From the NCBI GenBank assembly GCA_036925085.1, contig JAUPFP010000043.1, positions 1,678,987 to 1,742,986 on the forward strand: a stretch of 64,000 bases of DNA, given 5' to 3'. Under the pieces are notes generated by a model. That model made no database searches. It was given only the letters and a program-made list of their open reading frames with translations, and was not told where the DNA came from. The DNA comes from Brachycybe producta. Its lineage: Eukaryota; Arthropoda; Diplopoda; Playtdesmida; Andrognathidae. Within the stretch, counting starts at the first letter, position 1; each line of letters begins with the position of its first letter. Below, in pieces: positions 10,853 to 25,200 of this stretch. Made by a program: the position numbers and the translations under genes.

Positions 10853-13800
10853 ATAACTTCAAAAATTCATTGCAAGTGAACCAGATGAGCGGGAATGTTA
10901 ATTTTGGATTTGATGTATTCACAGAAAAGTCTGGAATGCAGAGATGTCTTCATTTCCAGTGTGCAATGCACGCTTCAAAAGTTACACCAGTTCAATTTGG
11001 GCGTAATTGAAGTGTCTATGCTTGCTCATGGATCTGTAACTTTTAGAAAATTCATTGCAAGTGAACCAGACGAGCGGGAATGGAAATGTTGGATTTGATG
11101 CATTCCCAGAAAAGTCTGGAATGCAGAGATGTTTTCATTTCCAGTGTGCAAGCAGGCTTCAAAAGTTACACCAGTTCAATTTGGGCGTCATTGAAGTGTC
11201 TATGCTTGCTCATGAACCTGTAACTTTGAAAATTCATTGCAAGTGAACCAGACGAGCGGGAATGGAAATGTTGGATTTGATGCATTCCCAGAAAAGTCTG
11301 GAATGCAGTGATGTCTTCATTTCCAGTGTGCAATGCACGCTTCAATATTTACACCAGTTCAATTTGGTCGTCATGGAAGTGTCTAAGCTTGCTCATGGAT
11401 CTGTAACTTTTAGAAAATTCATTGCAAGTGAACCAGACGAGCGGGAATGGAAATGTTGGATTTGATGCATTTCCAGAAAAGTCTGAAATGCAGAGATGTT
11501 TTCATTTCCAGTGTGCAAAGCACGCTTCAAAAGTCACACCAGTTCAATTTGGTCGTCATGGAAGTGTCTAAGCTTGCTCATGGATCTGTAACTTTTAGAA
11601 AATTCATTGCAAGTGAACCAGACGAGCGGGAATGGAAATATTGGATTTGATGCATTCCCAGAAAAGTCTGGAATGCAGAGATGTTTTCATTTCCAGTGTG
11701 CAAGCAGGCTTCAAAAGTTACACCAGTTCAATTTGGGCGTAATTGAAGTGTCTATGCTTGCTCATGGATCTGTAAATATGAAAATTCATAGCAAGTGAAC
11801 CAGAAGAGCGGGAATGGAAATTTTGGATTTTATGCATTCCCAGTAAAGTCTGAAATGCAGTGATGTCTTCATTTCCAGTGTGCAATGCACGCTTCAAAAG
11901 TCACACCAGTTCAAAGTGGGCATCATTGAAGTGCCTGTGCTTGCTCATGGATCTGTAACTTTGAAAATTCATAGCAAGTGAACCAGAAGAGCCAGAATGG
12001 AAATTTTGGATTTGATGCATTCCCAGTAAAGTCTGGAATGCAGTGATGTCTTCATTTCCAGTGTGCAATGCACGCTTCTAAAGTTACACCAGTTCAATTT
12101 GGGCGTAATTGAAGTGTCTATGCTTGCTCATGGATCTGTAAATATGAAAATTCATAGCAAGTGAACCAGAAGAGCGGGAATGGAAATTTTGGATTTGATG
12201 CATTCCCAGTAAAGTCTGGAATGCAGTGATGTCTTCATTTCCAGTGTGCAATGCACGCTTCAAAAGTCACACCAGTTCAAAGTGGGCATCATTGAAGTGC
12301 CTGTGCTTGCTCATGGATCTGTAAATATGAAAATTCATAGCAAGTGAACCAGAAGAGCGGGAATGGAAATTTTGGATTTGATGCATTCCCAGTAAAGTCT
12401 GGAATGCAGTGATGTCTTCATTTCCAGTGTGCAATGCACGCTTCAAAAGTTACACCAGTTCAATTTGGGCGTAATTGAAGTGTCTATGCTTGCTCATGGA
12501 TCTGTAACTTTTAGAAAATTCATTGCAAGTGAACCAGACGAGCGGGAATGGAAATGTTGGATTTGATGCATTCCCAGAAAAGTCTGGAATGCAGAGATGT
12601 TTTCATTTCCAGTGTGCAAGCAGGCTTCAAAAGTTACACCAGTTCAATTTGGGCGTCATTGAAGTGTCTATGCTTGCTCATGAACCTGTAACTTTGAAAA
12701 TTCATTGCAAGTGAACCAGACGAGCGGGAATGGAAATGTTGGATTTGATGCATTCCCAGAAAAGTCTGGAATGCAGTGATGTCTTCATTTCCAGTGTGCA
12801 ATGCACGCTTCAATATTTACACCAGTTCAATTTGGTCGTCATGGAAGTGTCTAAGCTTGCTCATGGATCTGTAACTTTTAGAAAATTCATTGCAAGTGAA
12901 CCAGACGAGCGGGAATGGAAATGTTGGATTTGATGCATTTCCAGAAAAGTCTGAAATGCAGAGATGTTTTCATTTCCAGTGTGCAAAGCACGCTTCAAAA
13001 GTCACACCAGTTCAATTTGGTCGTCATGGAAGTGTCTAAGCTTGCTCATGGATCTGTAACTTTTAGAAAATTCATTGCAAGTGAACCAGACGAGCGGGAA
13101 TGGAAATGTTGGATTTGATGCATTTCCAGAAAAGTCTGAAATGCAGAGATGTTTTCATTTCCAGTGTGCAAAGCACGCTTCAAAAGTCACACCAGTTCAA
13201 TTTGGTCGTCATGGAAGTGTCTAAGCTTGCTCATGGATCTGTAACTTTTAGAAAATTCATAGCAAGTGAACCAGAAGAGCGGGAATGGAAATTTTGGATT
13301 TGATGCATTCCCAGTAAAGTCTGAAATGCAGTGATGTCTTCATTTCCAGTGTGCAATGCACGCTTCAAAAGTCACACCAGTTCAAAGTGGGCATCATTGA
13401 AGTGCCTGTGCTTGCTCATGGATCTGTAACTTTGAAAATTCATAGCAAGTGAACCAGAAGAGCCAGAATGGAAATTTTGGATTTGATGCATTCCCAGTAA
13501 AGTCTGGAATGCAGTGATGTCTTCATTTCCAGTGTGCAATGCACGCTTCTAAAGTTACACCAGTTCAATTTGGGCGTAATTGAAGTGTCTATGCTTGCTC
13601 ATGGATCTGTAAATATGAAAATTCATAGCAAGTGAACCAGAAGAGCGGGAATGGAAATTTTGGATTTGATGCATTCCCAGTAAAGTCTGGAATGCAGTGA
13701 TGTCTTCATTTCCAGTGTGCAATGCACGCTTCAAAAGTCACACCAGTTCAAAGTGGGCATCATTGAAGTGCCTGTGCTTGCTCATGGATCTGTAACTTTG

Positions 13801-16800
13801 AAAATTCATAGCAAGTGAACCAGAAGAGCCAGAATGGAAATTTTGGATTTGATGCATTCCCAGTAAAGTCTGGAATGCAGTGATGTCTTCATTTCCAGTG
13901 TGCAATGCACGCTTCTAAAGTTACACCAGTTCAATTTGGGCGTAATTGAAGTGTCTATGCTTGCTCATGGATCTGTAAATATGAAAATTCATAGCAAGTG
14001 AACCAGAAGAGCGGGAATGGAAATTTTGGATTTGATGCATTCCCAGTAAAGTCTGGAATGCAGAGATGTTTTCATTTCCAGTGTGCAAGCAGGCTTCAAA
14101 AGTTACACCAGTTCAATTTGGGTGTCATTGAAGTGTCTATGCTTGCTCATGAACCTGTAACTTTGAAAATTCATTGCAAGTGAACCAGACGAGCGGGAAT
14201 GGAAATGTTGGATTTGATGCATTCCCAGAAAAGTCTGGAATGCAGTGATGTCTTCATTTCCAGTGTGCAATGCACGCTTCAATATTTACACCAGTTCAAT
14301 TTGGTCGTCATGGAAGTGTCTAAGCTTGCTCATGGATCTGTAACTTTTAGAAAATTCATTGCAAGTGAACCAGACGAGCGGGAATGGAAATGTTGGATTT
14401 GATGCATTTCCAGAAAAGTCTGAAATGCAGAGATGTTTTCATTTCCAGTGTGCAAAGCACGCTTCAAAAGTTACACCAGTTCAAAGAGGGCGTCATTGAA
14501 GTGTCTATGCTTGCTCATGAACCTGTAAATTTGAAAATTCATTGCAAGTGAACCAGACGAGCGGGAATGGAAATGTTGGATTTGATGCATTTCCAGAAAA
14601 GTCTGAAATGCAGAGATGTTTTCATTTCCAGTGTGCAAAGCACGCTTCAAAAGTCACACCAGTTCAATTTGGTCGTCATGGAAGTGTCTAAGCTTGCTCA
14701 TGGATCTGTAACTTTTAGAAAATTCATTGCAAGTGAACCAGACGAGCGGAAATGGAAATTTTGGATTTGATGCATTCCCAGAAAAGTCTGGAATGCAGTG
14801 ATGTCTTCATTTCCAGTGTGCAATGCACGCTTCAAAAGTCACACCAGTTCAAAGTGGGCATCATTGAAGTGTCTATGCTTTCTCATGGATCTGTAACTTT
14901 GAAAATTCATAGCAAGTGAACCAGAAGAGCGGGAATGGAAATTTTGGATTTGATGCATTCCCAGAAAAGTCTGGAATGCAGTGATGTGTTCATTTCCAGT
15001 GTGTAATGCACGCTTCAAAATTTACACCGGTTCAATTTGGTCGTCATTGAAGTGTCTATTCTTGCTCATGGATCTGTAACTTTTAGAAAATTCATTGCAA
15101 GTGAACCAGACGAGCGGGAATGGAAATGTTGGATTTGATGCATTCCCAGAAAAGTCTGGAATGCAGAGATGTTTTCATTTCCAGTGTGCAAGCAGGCTTC
15201 AAAAGTTACACCAGTTCAATTTGGGCGTCATTGAAGTGTCTATGCTTGCTCATGAACCTGTAACTTTGAAAATTCATTGCAAGTGAACCAGACGAGCGGG
15301 AATGGAAATGTTGGATTTGATGCATTCCCAGAAAAGTCTGGAATGCAGTGATGTCTTCATTTCCAGTGTGCAATGCACGCTTCAATATTTACACCAGTTC
15401 AATTTGGTCGTCATGGAAGTGTCTAAGCTTGCTCATGGATCTGTAACTTTTAGAAAATTCATTGCAAGTGAACCAGACGAGCGGGAATGGAAATGTTGGA
15501 TTTGATGCATTTCCAGAAAAGTCTGAAATGCAGAGATGTTTTCATTTCCAGTGTGCAAAGCACGCTTCAAAAGTCACACCAGTTCAATTTGGTCGTCATG
15601 GAAGTGTCTAAGCTTGCTCATGGATCTGTAACTTTTAGAAATTTCATTGCAAGTGAACCAGACGAGCGGGAATGGAAATGTTGGATTTGATGCATTCCCA
15701 GAAAAGTCTGGAATGCAGAGATGTTTTCATTTCCAGTGTGCAAGCAGGCTTCAAAAGTTACACCAGTTCAATTTGGGCGTAATTGAAGTGTCTATGCTTG
15801 CTCATGGATCTGTAAATATGAAAATTCATAGCAAGTGAACCAGAAGAGCGGGAATGGAAATTTTGGATTTTATGCATTCCCAGTAAAGTCTGAAATGCAG
15901 TGATGTCTTCATTTCCAGTGTGCAATGCACGCTTCAAAAGTCACATCAGTTCAAAGTGGGCATCATTGAAGTGCCTGTGCTTGCTCATGGATCTGTAACT
16001 TTGAAAATTCATAGCAAGTGAACCAGAAGAGCCAGAATGGAAATTTTGGATTTGATGCATTCCCAGTAAAGTCTGGAATGCAGTGATGTCTTCATTTCCA
16101 GTGTGCAATGCACGCTTCAATATTTACACCAGTTCAATTTGGTCGTCATGGAAGTGTCTAAGCTTGCTCATGGATCTGTAACTTTTAGAAAATTCATTGC
16201 AAGTGAACCAGACGAGCGGGAATGGAAATGTTGGATTTGATGCATTCCCAGAAAAGTCTGGAATGCAGAGATGTTTTCATTTCCAGTGTGCAAGCAGGCT
16301 TCAAAAGTTACACCAGTTCAATTTGGGCGTAATTGAAGTGTCTATGCTTGCTCATGGATCTGTAAATATGAAAATTCATAGCAAGTGAACCAGAAGAGCG
16401 GGAATGGAAATTTTGGACTTGATGCATTCCCAGTAAAGTCTGGAATGCAGTGATGTCCTCATTTCCAGTGTGCAATGCACGCTTCAAAAGTTACACCAGT
16501 TCAAAGTGGGCATCATTGAAGTGTCTATGCTTGCTCATGGATCTGTAACTTTGAAAATTCATAGCAAGTGAACCAGAAGAGCGGGAATGGAAATTTTGGA
16601 TTTTATGCATTCCCAGTAAAGTCTGAAATGCAGTGATGTCTTCATTTCCAGTGTGCAATGCACGCTTCAAAAGTTACACCAGTTCAAAGTGGGCATCTTT
16701 GAAGTGTCTATGCTTGCTCATGGATCTCTAACTTTGAAAATTCATAGCATGTGAACCAGAAGAGCGGGAATGGAAATTTTGGACTTGATGCATTCCCAGT

Positions 16801-16936
16801 AAAGTCTGGAATGCAGTGATATCCTCATTTCCAGTGTGCAATGCACGCTTCAAAAGTTACACCAGTTCAAAGTGGGCATCATTGAAGTGTCTATGCTTGC
16901 TCATGGATCTGTAACTTTGAAAATTCATAGCAAGTG

Positions 16937-17244
16937 GTTTACGGTTTTCATAGTCATCTGAAGTCTGTTGGGCCCTCCTGAGTACATTTCAGTGCTTTTC
17001 AAGGCATCTAGAAGACTTTCAGTTTTGGCCGTTTTTTGAAAAATTTCCAAGAGTAGACTCTTAGAAGAATTTCATTTTTTGACAATTTTTACTTTTTTGA
17101 ATTTATGGGTTTTCATGGTCTTCTGAAATTTGTTGGGCCCTCCTGAGTTAATTTCGGTGCTTTTCAGGGCATCTGGAAGACTCATTTCTTGTCATTTTTT
17201 GAAAATATTCATGGACCATTCTCTGGACCTCTTGGAATATTTAT
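16937..17244 (+). repeat. SatB block 8 (308 bp), the last copy
   Basis: Long form, exactly 6,392 bp after block 7. No SatB is seen in the remaining 36 kb of SatA. Confidence 0.88.
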
Positions 17245-19799
17245 ATAACTTCAAAAATTCATTGCAAGTGAACCAGATGAGCGGGAATGTTAATTTTGGA
17301 TTTGATGTATTCACAGAAAAGTCTGGAATGCAGAGATGTCTTCATTTCCAGTGTGCAATGCACGCTTCAAAAGTTACACCAGTTCAATTTGGGCGTAATT
17401 GAAGTGTCTATGCTTGCTCATGGATCTGTAACTTTTAGAAAATTCATTGCAAGTGAACCAGACGAGCGGGAATGGAAATGTTGGATTTGATGCATTCCCA
17501 GAAAAGTCTGGAATGCAGAGATGTTTTCATTTCCAGTGTGCAAGCAGGCTTCAAAAGTTACACCAGTTCAATTTGGGCGTCATTGAAGTGTCTATGCTTG
17601 CTCATGAACCTGTAACTTTGAAAATTCATTGCAAGTGAACCAGACGAGCGGGAATGGAAATGTTGGATTTGATGCATTCCCAGAAAAGTCTGGAATGCAG
17701 TGATGTCTTCATTTCCAGTGTGCAATGCACGCTTCAATATTTACACCAGTTCAATTTGGTCGTCATGGAAGTGTCTAAGCTTGCTCATGGATCTGTAACT
17801 TTTAGAAAATTCATTGCAAGTGAACCAGACGAGCGGGAATGGAAATGTTGGATTTGATGCATTTCCAGAAAAGTCTGAAATGCAGAGATGTTTTCATTTC
17901 CAGTGTGCAAAGCACGCTTCAAAAGTCACACCAGTTCAATTTGGTCGTCATGGAAGTGTCTAAGCTTGCTCATGGATCTGTAACTTTTAGAAAATTCATT
18001 GCAAGTGAACCAGACGAGCGGGAATGGAAATATTGGATTTGATGCATTCCCAGAAAAGTCTGGAATGCAGAGATGTTTTCATTTCCAGTGTGCAAGCAGG
18101 CTTCAAAAGTTACACCAGTTCAATTTGGGCGTAATTGAAGTGTCTATGCTTGCTCATGGATCTGTAAATATGAAAATTCATAGCAAGTGAACCAGAAGAG
18201 CGGGAATGGAAATTTTGGATTTTATGCATTCCCAGTAAAGTCTGAAATGCAGTGATGTCTTCATTTCCAGTGTGCAATGCACGCTTCAAAAGTCACACCA
18301 GTTCAAAGTGGGCATCATTGAAGTGCCTGTGCTTGCTCATGGATCTGTAACTTTGAAAATTCATAGCAAGTGAACCAGAAGAGCCAGAATGGAAATTTTG
18401 GATTTGATGCATTCCCAGTAAAGTCTGGAATGCAGTGATGTCTTCATTTCCAGTGTGCAATGCACGCTTCTAAAGTTACACCAGTTCAATTTGGGCGTAA
18501 TTGAAGTGTCTATGCTTGCTCATGGATCTGTAAATATGAAAATTCATAGCAAGTGAACCAGAAGAGCGGGAATGGAAATTTTGGATTTGATGCATTCCCA
18601 GTAAAGTCTGGAATGCAGTGATGTCTTCATTTCCAGTGTGCAATGCACGCTTCAAAAGTCACACCAGTTCAAAGTGGGCATCATTGAAGTGCCTGTGCTT
18701 GCTCATGGATCTGTAAATATGAAAATTCATAGCAAGTGAACCAGAAGAGCGGGAATGGAAATTTTGGATTTGATGCATTCCCAGTAAAGTCTGGAATGCA
18801 GTGATGTCTTCATTTCCAGTGTGCAATGCACGCTTCAAAAGTTACACCAGTTCAATTTGGGCGTAATTGAAGTGTCTATGCTTGCTCATGGATCTGTAAC
18901 TTTTAGAAAATTCATTGCAAGTGAACCAGACGAGCGGGAATGGAAATGTTGGATTTGATGCATTCCCAGAAAAGTCTGGAATGCAGAGATGTTTTCATTT
19001 CCAGTGTGCAAGCAGGCTTCAAAAGTTACACCAGTTCAATTTGGGCGTCATTGAAGTGTCTATGCTTGCTCATGAACCTGTAACTTTGAAAATTCATTGC
19101 AAGTGAACCAGACGAGCGGGAATGGAAATGTTGGATTTGATGCATTCCCAGAAAAGTCTGGAATGCAGTGATGTCTTCATTTCCAGTGTGCAATGCACGC
19201 TTCAATATTTACACCAGTTCAATTTGGTCGTCATGGAAGTGTCTAAGCTTGCTCATGGATCTGTAACTTTTAGAAAATTCATTGCAAGTGAACCAGACGA
19301 GCGGGAATGGAAATGTTGGATTTGATGCATTTCCAGAAAAGTCTGAAATGCAGAGATGTTTTCATTTCCAGTGTGCAAAGCACGCTTCAAAAGTCACACC
19401 AGTTCAATTTGGTCGTCATGGAAGTGTCTAAGCTTGCTCATGGATCTGTAACTTTTAGAAAATTCATTGCAAGTGAACCAGACGAGCGGGAATGGAAATA
19501 TTGGATTTGATGCATTCCCAGAAAAGTCTGGAATGCAGAGATGTTTTCATTTCCAGTGTGCAAGCAGGCTTCAAAAGTTACACCAGTTCAATTTGGGCGT
19601 AATTGAAGTGTCTATGCTTGCTCATGGATCTGTAAATATGAAAATTCATAGCAAGTGAACCAGAAGAGCGGGAATGGAAATTTTGGATTTGATGCATTCC
19701 CAGTAAAGTCTGAAATGCAGTGATGTCTTCATTTCCAGTGTGCAATGCACGCTTCAAAAGTCACACCAGTTCAAAGTGGGCATCATTGAAGTGCCTGTG

Positions 19800-22700
19800 C
19801 TTGCTCATGGATCTGTAACTTTGAAAATTCATAGCAAGTGAACCAGAAGAGCCAGAATGGAAATTTTGGATTTGATGCATTCCCAGTAAAGTCTGGAATG
19901 CAGTGATGTCTTCATTTCCAGTGTGCAATGCACGCTTCTAAAGTTACACCAGTTCAATTTGGGCGTAATTGAAGTGTCTATGCTTGCTCATGGATCTGTA
20001 AATATGAAAATTCATAGCAAGTGAACCAGAAGAGCGGGAATGGAAATTTTGGATTTGATGCATTCCCAGTAAAGTCTGGAATGCAGTGATGTCTTCATTT
20101 CCAGTGTGCAATGCACGCTTCAAAAGTCACACCAGTTCAAAGTGGGCATCATTGAAGTGCCTGTGCTTGCTCATGGATCTGTAACTTTGAAAATTCATAG
20201 CAAGTGAACCAGAAGAGCCAGAATGGAAATTTTGGATTTGATGCATTCCCAGTAAAGTCTGGAATGCAGTGATGTCTTCATTTCCAGTGTGCAATGCACG
20301 CTTCTAAAGTTACACCAGTTCAATTTGGGCGTAATTGAAGTGTCTATGCTTGCTCATGGATCTGTAAATATGAAAATTCATAGCAAGTGAACCAGAAGAG
20401 CGGGAATGGAAATTTTGGATTTGATGCATTCCCAGTAAAGTCTGGAATGCAGAGATGTTTTCATTTCCAGTGTGCAAGCAGGCTTCAAAAGTTACACCAG
20501 TTCAATTTGGGTGTCATTGAAGTGTCTATGCTTGCTCATGAACCTGTAACTTTGAAAATTCATTGCAAGTGAACCAGACGAGCGGGAATGGAAATGTTGG
20601 ATTTGATGCATTCCCAGAAAAGTCTGGAATGCAGTGATGTCTTCATTTCCAGTGTGCAATGCACGCTTCAATATTTACACCAGTTCAATTTGGTCGTCAT
20701 GGAAGTGTCTAAGCTTGCTCATGGATCTGTAACTTTTAGAAAATTCATTGCAAGTGAACCAGACGAGCGGGAATGGAAATGTTGGATTTGATGCATTTCC
20801 AGAAAAGTCTGAAATGCAGAGATGTTTTCATTTCCAGTGTGCAAAGCACGCTTCAAAAGTTACACCAGTTCAAAGAGGGCGTCATTGAAGTGTCTATGCT
20901 TGCTCATGAACCTGTAAATTTGAAAATTCATTGCAAGTGAACCAGACGAGCGGGAATGGAAATGTTGGATTTGATGCATTTCCAGAAAAGTCTGAAATGC
21001 AGAGATGTTTTCATTTCCAGTGTGCAAAGCACGCTTCAAAAGTCACACCAGTTCAATTTGGTCGTCATGGAAGTGTCTAAGCTTGCTCATGGATCTGTAA
21101 CTTTTAGAAAATTCATTGCAAGTGAACCAGACGAGCGGAAATGGAAATTTTGGATTTGATGCATTCCCAGAAAAGTCTGGAATGCAGTGATGTCTTCATT
21201 TCCAGTGTGCAATGCACGCTTCAAAAGTCACACCAGTTCAAAGTGGGCATCATTGAAGTGTCTATGCTTTCTCATGGATCTGTAACTTTGAAAATTCATA
21301 GCAAGTGAACCAGAAGAGCGGGAATGGAAATTTTGGATTTGATGCATTCCCAGAAAAGTCTGGAATGCAGTGATGTGTTCATTTCCAGTGTGTAATGCAC
21401 GCTTCAAAATTTACACCGGTTCAATTTGGTCGTCATTGAAGTGTCTATTCTTGCTCATGGATCTGTAACTTTTAGAAAATTCATTGCAAGTGAACCAGAC
21501 GAGCGGGAATGGAAATGTTGGATTTGATGCATTCCCAGAAAAGTCTGGAATGCAGAGATGTTTTCATTTCCAGTGTGCAAGCAGGCTTCAAAAGTTACAC
21601 CAGTTCAATTTGGGCGTCATTGAAGTGTCTATGCTTGCTCATGAACCTGTAACTTTGAAAATTCATTGCAAGTGAACCAGACGAGCGGGAATGGAAATGT
21701 TGGATTTGATGCATTCCCAGAAAAGTCTGGAATGCAGTGATGTCTTCATTTCCAGTGTGCAATGCACGCTTCAATATTTACACCAGTTCAATTTGGTCGT
21801 CATGGAAGTGTCTAAGCTTGCTCATGGATCTGTAACTTTTAGAAAATTCATTGCAAGTGAACCAGACGAGCGGGAATGGAAATGTTGGATTTGATGCATT
21901 TCCAGAAAAGTCTGAAATGCAGAGATGTTTTCATTTCCAGTGTGCAAAGCACGCTTCAAAAGTCACACCAGTTCAATTTGGTCGTCATGGAAGTGTCTAA
22001 GCTTGCTCATGGATCTGTAACTTTTAGAAATTTCATTGCAAGTGAACCAGACGAGCGGGAATGGAAATGTTGGATTTGATGCATTCCCAGAAAAGTCTGG
22101 AATGCAGAGATGTTTTCATTTCCAGTGTGCAAGCAGGCTTCAAAAGTTACACCAGTTCAATTTGGGCGTAATTGAAGTGTCTATGCTTGCTCATGGATCT
22201 GTAAATATGAAAATTCATAGCAAGTGAACCAGAAGAGCGGGAATGGAAATTTTGGATTTTATGCATTCCCAGTAAAGTCTGAAATGCAGTGATGTCTTCA
22301 TTTCCAGTGTGCAATGCACGCTTCAAAAGTCACATCAGTTCAAAGTGGGCATCATTGAAGTGCCTGTGCTTGCTCATGGATCTGTAACTTTGAAAATTCA
22401 TAGCAAGTGAACCAGAAGAGCCAGAATGGAAATTTTGGATTTGATGCATTCCCAGTAAAGTCTGGAATGCAGTGATGTCTTCATTTCCAGTGTGCAATGC
22501 ACGCTTCTAAAGTTACACCAGTTCAATTTGGGCGTAATTGAAGTGTCTATGCTTGCTCATGGATCTGTAAATATGAAAATTCATAGCAAGTGAACCAGAA
22601 GAGCGGGAATGGAAATTTTGGATTTGATGCATTCCCAGTAAAGTCTGGAATGCAGTGATGTCTTCATTTCCAGTGTGCAATGCACGCTTCAAAAGTCACA

Positions 22701-25200
22701 CCAGTTCAAAGTGGGCATCATTGAAGTGCCTGTGCTTGCTCATGGATCTGTAACTTTGAAAATTCATAGCAAGTGAACCAGAAGAGCCAGAATGGAAATT
22801 TTGGATTTGATGCATTCCCAGTAAAGTCTGGAATGCAGTGATGTCTTCATTTCCAGTGTGCAATGCACGCTTCTAAAGTTACACCAGTTCAATTTGGGCG
22901 TAATTGAAGTGTCTATGCTTGCTCATGGATCTGTAAATATGAAAATTCATAGCAAGTGAACCAGAAGAGCGGGAATGGAAATTTTGGATTTGATGCATTC
23001 CCAGTAAAGTCTGGAATGCAGTGATGTCTTCATTTCCAGTGTGCAATGCACGCTTCAAAAGTCACACCAGTTCAAAGTGGGCATCATTGAAGTGCCTGTG
23101 CTTGCTCATGGATCTGTAACTTTGAAAATTCATAGCAAGTGAACCAGAAGAGCCAGAATGGAAATTTTGGATTTGATGCATTCCCAGTAAAGTCTGGAAT
23201 GCAGTGATGTCTTCATTTCCAGTGTGCAATGCACGCTTCTAAAGTTACACCAGTTCAATTTGGGCGTAATTGAAGTGTCTATGCTTGCTCATGGATCTGT
23301 AAATATGAAAATTCATAGCAAGTGAACCAGAAGAGCGGGAATGGAAATTTTGGATTTGATGCATTCCCAGTAAAGTCTGGAATGCAGAGATGTTTTCATT
23401 TCCAGTGTGCAAGCAGGCTTCAAAAGTTACACCAGTTCAATTTGGGTGTCATTGAAGTGTCTATGCTTGCTCATGAACCTGTAACTTTGAAAATTCATTG
23501 CAAGTGAACCAGACGAGCGGGAATGGAAATGTTGGATTTGATGCATTCCCAGAAAAGTCTGGAATGCAGTGATGTCTTCATTTCCAGTGTGCAATGCACG
23601 CTTCAATATTTACACCAGTTCAATTTGGTCGTCATGGAAGTGTCTAAGCTTGCTCATGGATCTGTAACTTTTAGAAAATTCATTGCAAGTGAACCAGACG
23701 AGCGGGAATGGAAATGTTGGATTTGATGCATTTCCAGAAAAGTCTGAAATGCAGAGATGTTTTCATTTCCAGTGTGCAAAGCACGCTTCAAAAGTTACAC
23801 CAGTTCAAAGAGGGCGTCATTGAAGTGTCTATGCTTGCTCATGAACCTGTAAATTTGAAAATTCATTGCAAGTGAACCAGACGAGCGGGAATGGAAATGT
23901 TGGATTTGATGCATTTCCAGAAAAGTCTGAAATGCAGAGATGTTTTCATTTCCAGTGTGCAAAGCACGCTTCAAAAGTCACACCAGTTCAATTTGGTCGT
24001 CATGGAAGTGTCTAAGCTTGCTCATGGATCTGTAACTTTTAGAAAATTCATTGCAAGTGAACCAGACGAGCGGAAATGGAAATTTTGGATTTGATGCATT
24101 CCCAGAAAAGTCTGGAATGCAGTGATGTCTTCATTTCCAGTGTGCAATGCACGCTTCAAAAGTCACACCAGTTCAAAGTGGGCATCATTGAAGTGTCTAT
24201 GCTTTCTCATGGATCTGTAACTTTGAAAATTCATAGCAAGTGAACCAGAAGAGCGGGAATGGAAATTTTGGATTTGATGCATTCCCAGAAAAGTCTGGAA
24301 TGCAGTGATGTGTTCATTTCCAGTGTGTAATGCACGCTTCAAAATTTACACCGGTTCAATTTGGTCGTCATTGAAGTGTCTATTCTTGCTCATGGATCTG
24401 TAACTTTTAGAAAATTCATTGCAAGTGAACCAGACGAGCGGGAATGGAAATGTTGGATTTGATGCATTCCCAGAAAAGTCTGGAATGCAGAGATGTTTTC
24501 ATTTCCAGTGTGCAAGCAGGCTTCAAAAGTTACACCAGTTCAATTTGGGCGTCATTGAAGTGTCTATGCTTGCTCATGAACCTGTAACTTTGAAAATTCA
24601 TTGCAAGTGAACCAGACGAGCGGGAATGGAAATGTTGGATTTGATGCATTCCCAGAAAAGTCTGGAATGCAGTGATGTCTTCATTTCCAGTGTGCAATGC
24701 ACGCTTCAATATTTACACCAGTTCAATTTGGTCGTCATGGAAGTGTCTAAGCTTGCTCATGGATCTGTAACTTTTAGAAAATTCATTGCAAGTGAACCAG
24801 ACGAGCGGGAATGGAAATGTTGGATTTGATGCATTTCCAGAAAAGTCTGAAATGCAGAGATGTTTTCATTTCCAGTGTGCAAAGCACGCTTCAAAAGTCA
24901 CACCAGTTCAATTTGGTCGTCATGGAAGTGTCTAAGCTTGCTCATGGATCTGTAACTTTTAGAAAATTCATTGCAAGTGAACCAGACGAGCGGGAATGGA
25001 AATGTTGGATTTGATGCATTCCCAGAAAAGTCTGGAATGCAGAGATGTTTTCATTTCCAGTGTGCAAGCAGGCTTCAAAAGTTACACCAGTTCAATTTGG
25101 GCGTAATTGAAGTGTCTATGCTTGCTCATGGATCTGTAAATATGAAAATTCATAGCAAGTGAACCAGAAGAGCGGGAATGGAAATTTTGGATTTTATGCA
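19800..25200 (+). repeat. Overlapping duplication, 2,935-bp offset
   Basis: The series at 20,387, 20,588, 20,956, 21,484, 21,691, 21,876 and 22,036 recurs at 23,322, 23,523, 23,891, 24,419, 24,626, 24,811 and 24,971. The offset is 2,935 bp, or 16 monomers. The zone overlaps the end of the 6.39 kb duplication, so it arose within one of its copies. Confidence 0.8.

Larger units (their letters stand above)
9700..22450 (+). repeat. Tandem segmental duplication, 6,392-bp offset
   Basis: Two consecutive copies, about 9.7-16.1 kb and 16.1-22.5 kb. Landmarks at 9,805, 10,738, 10,895, 12,730 and 12,915 recur at exactly +6,392. From about 14.0 kb on the offset is 6,389, and one patch near 13.1-13.3 kb against 19.5 kb uses a different monomer, consistent with gene conversion or a second exchange. 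Edges are estimated from where the landmarks stop agreeing. Confidence 0.82.
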
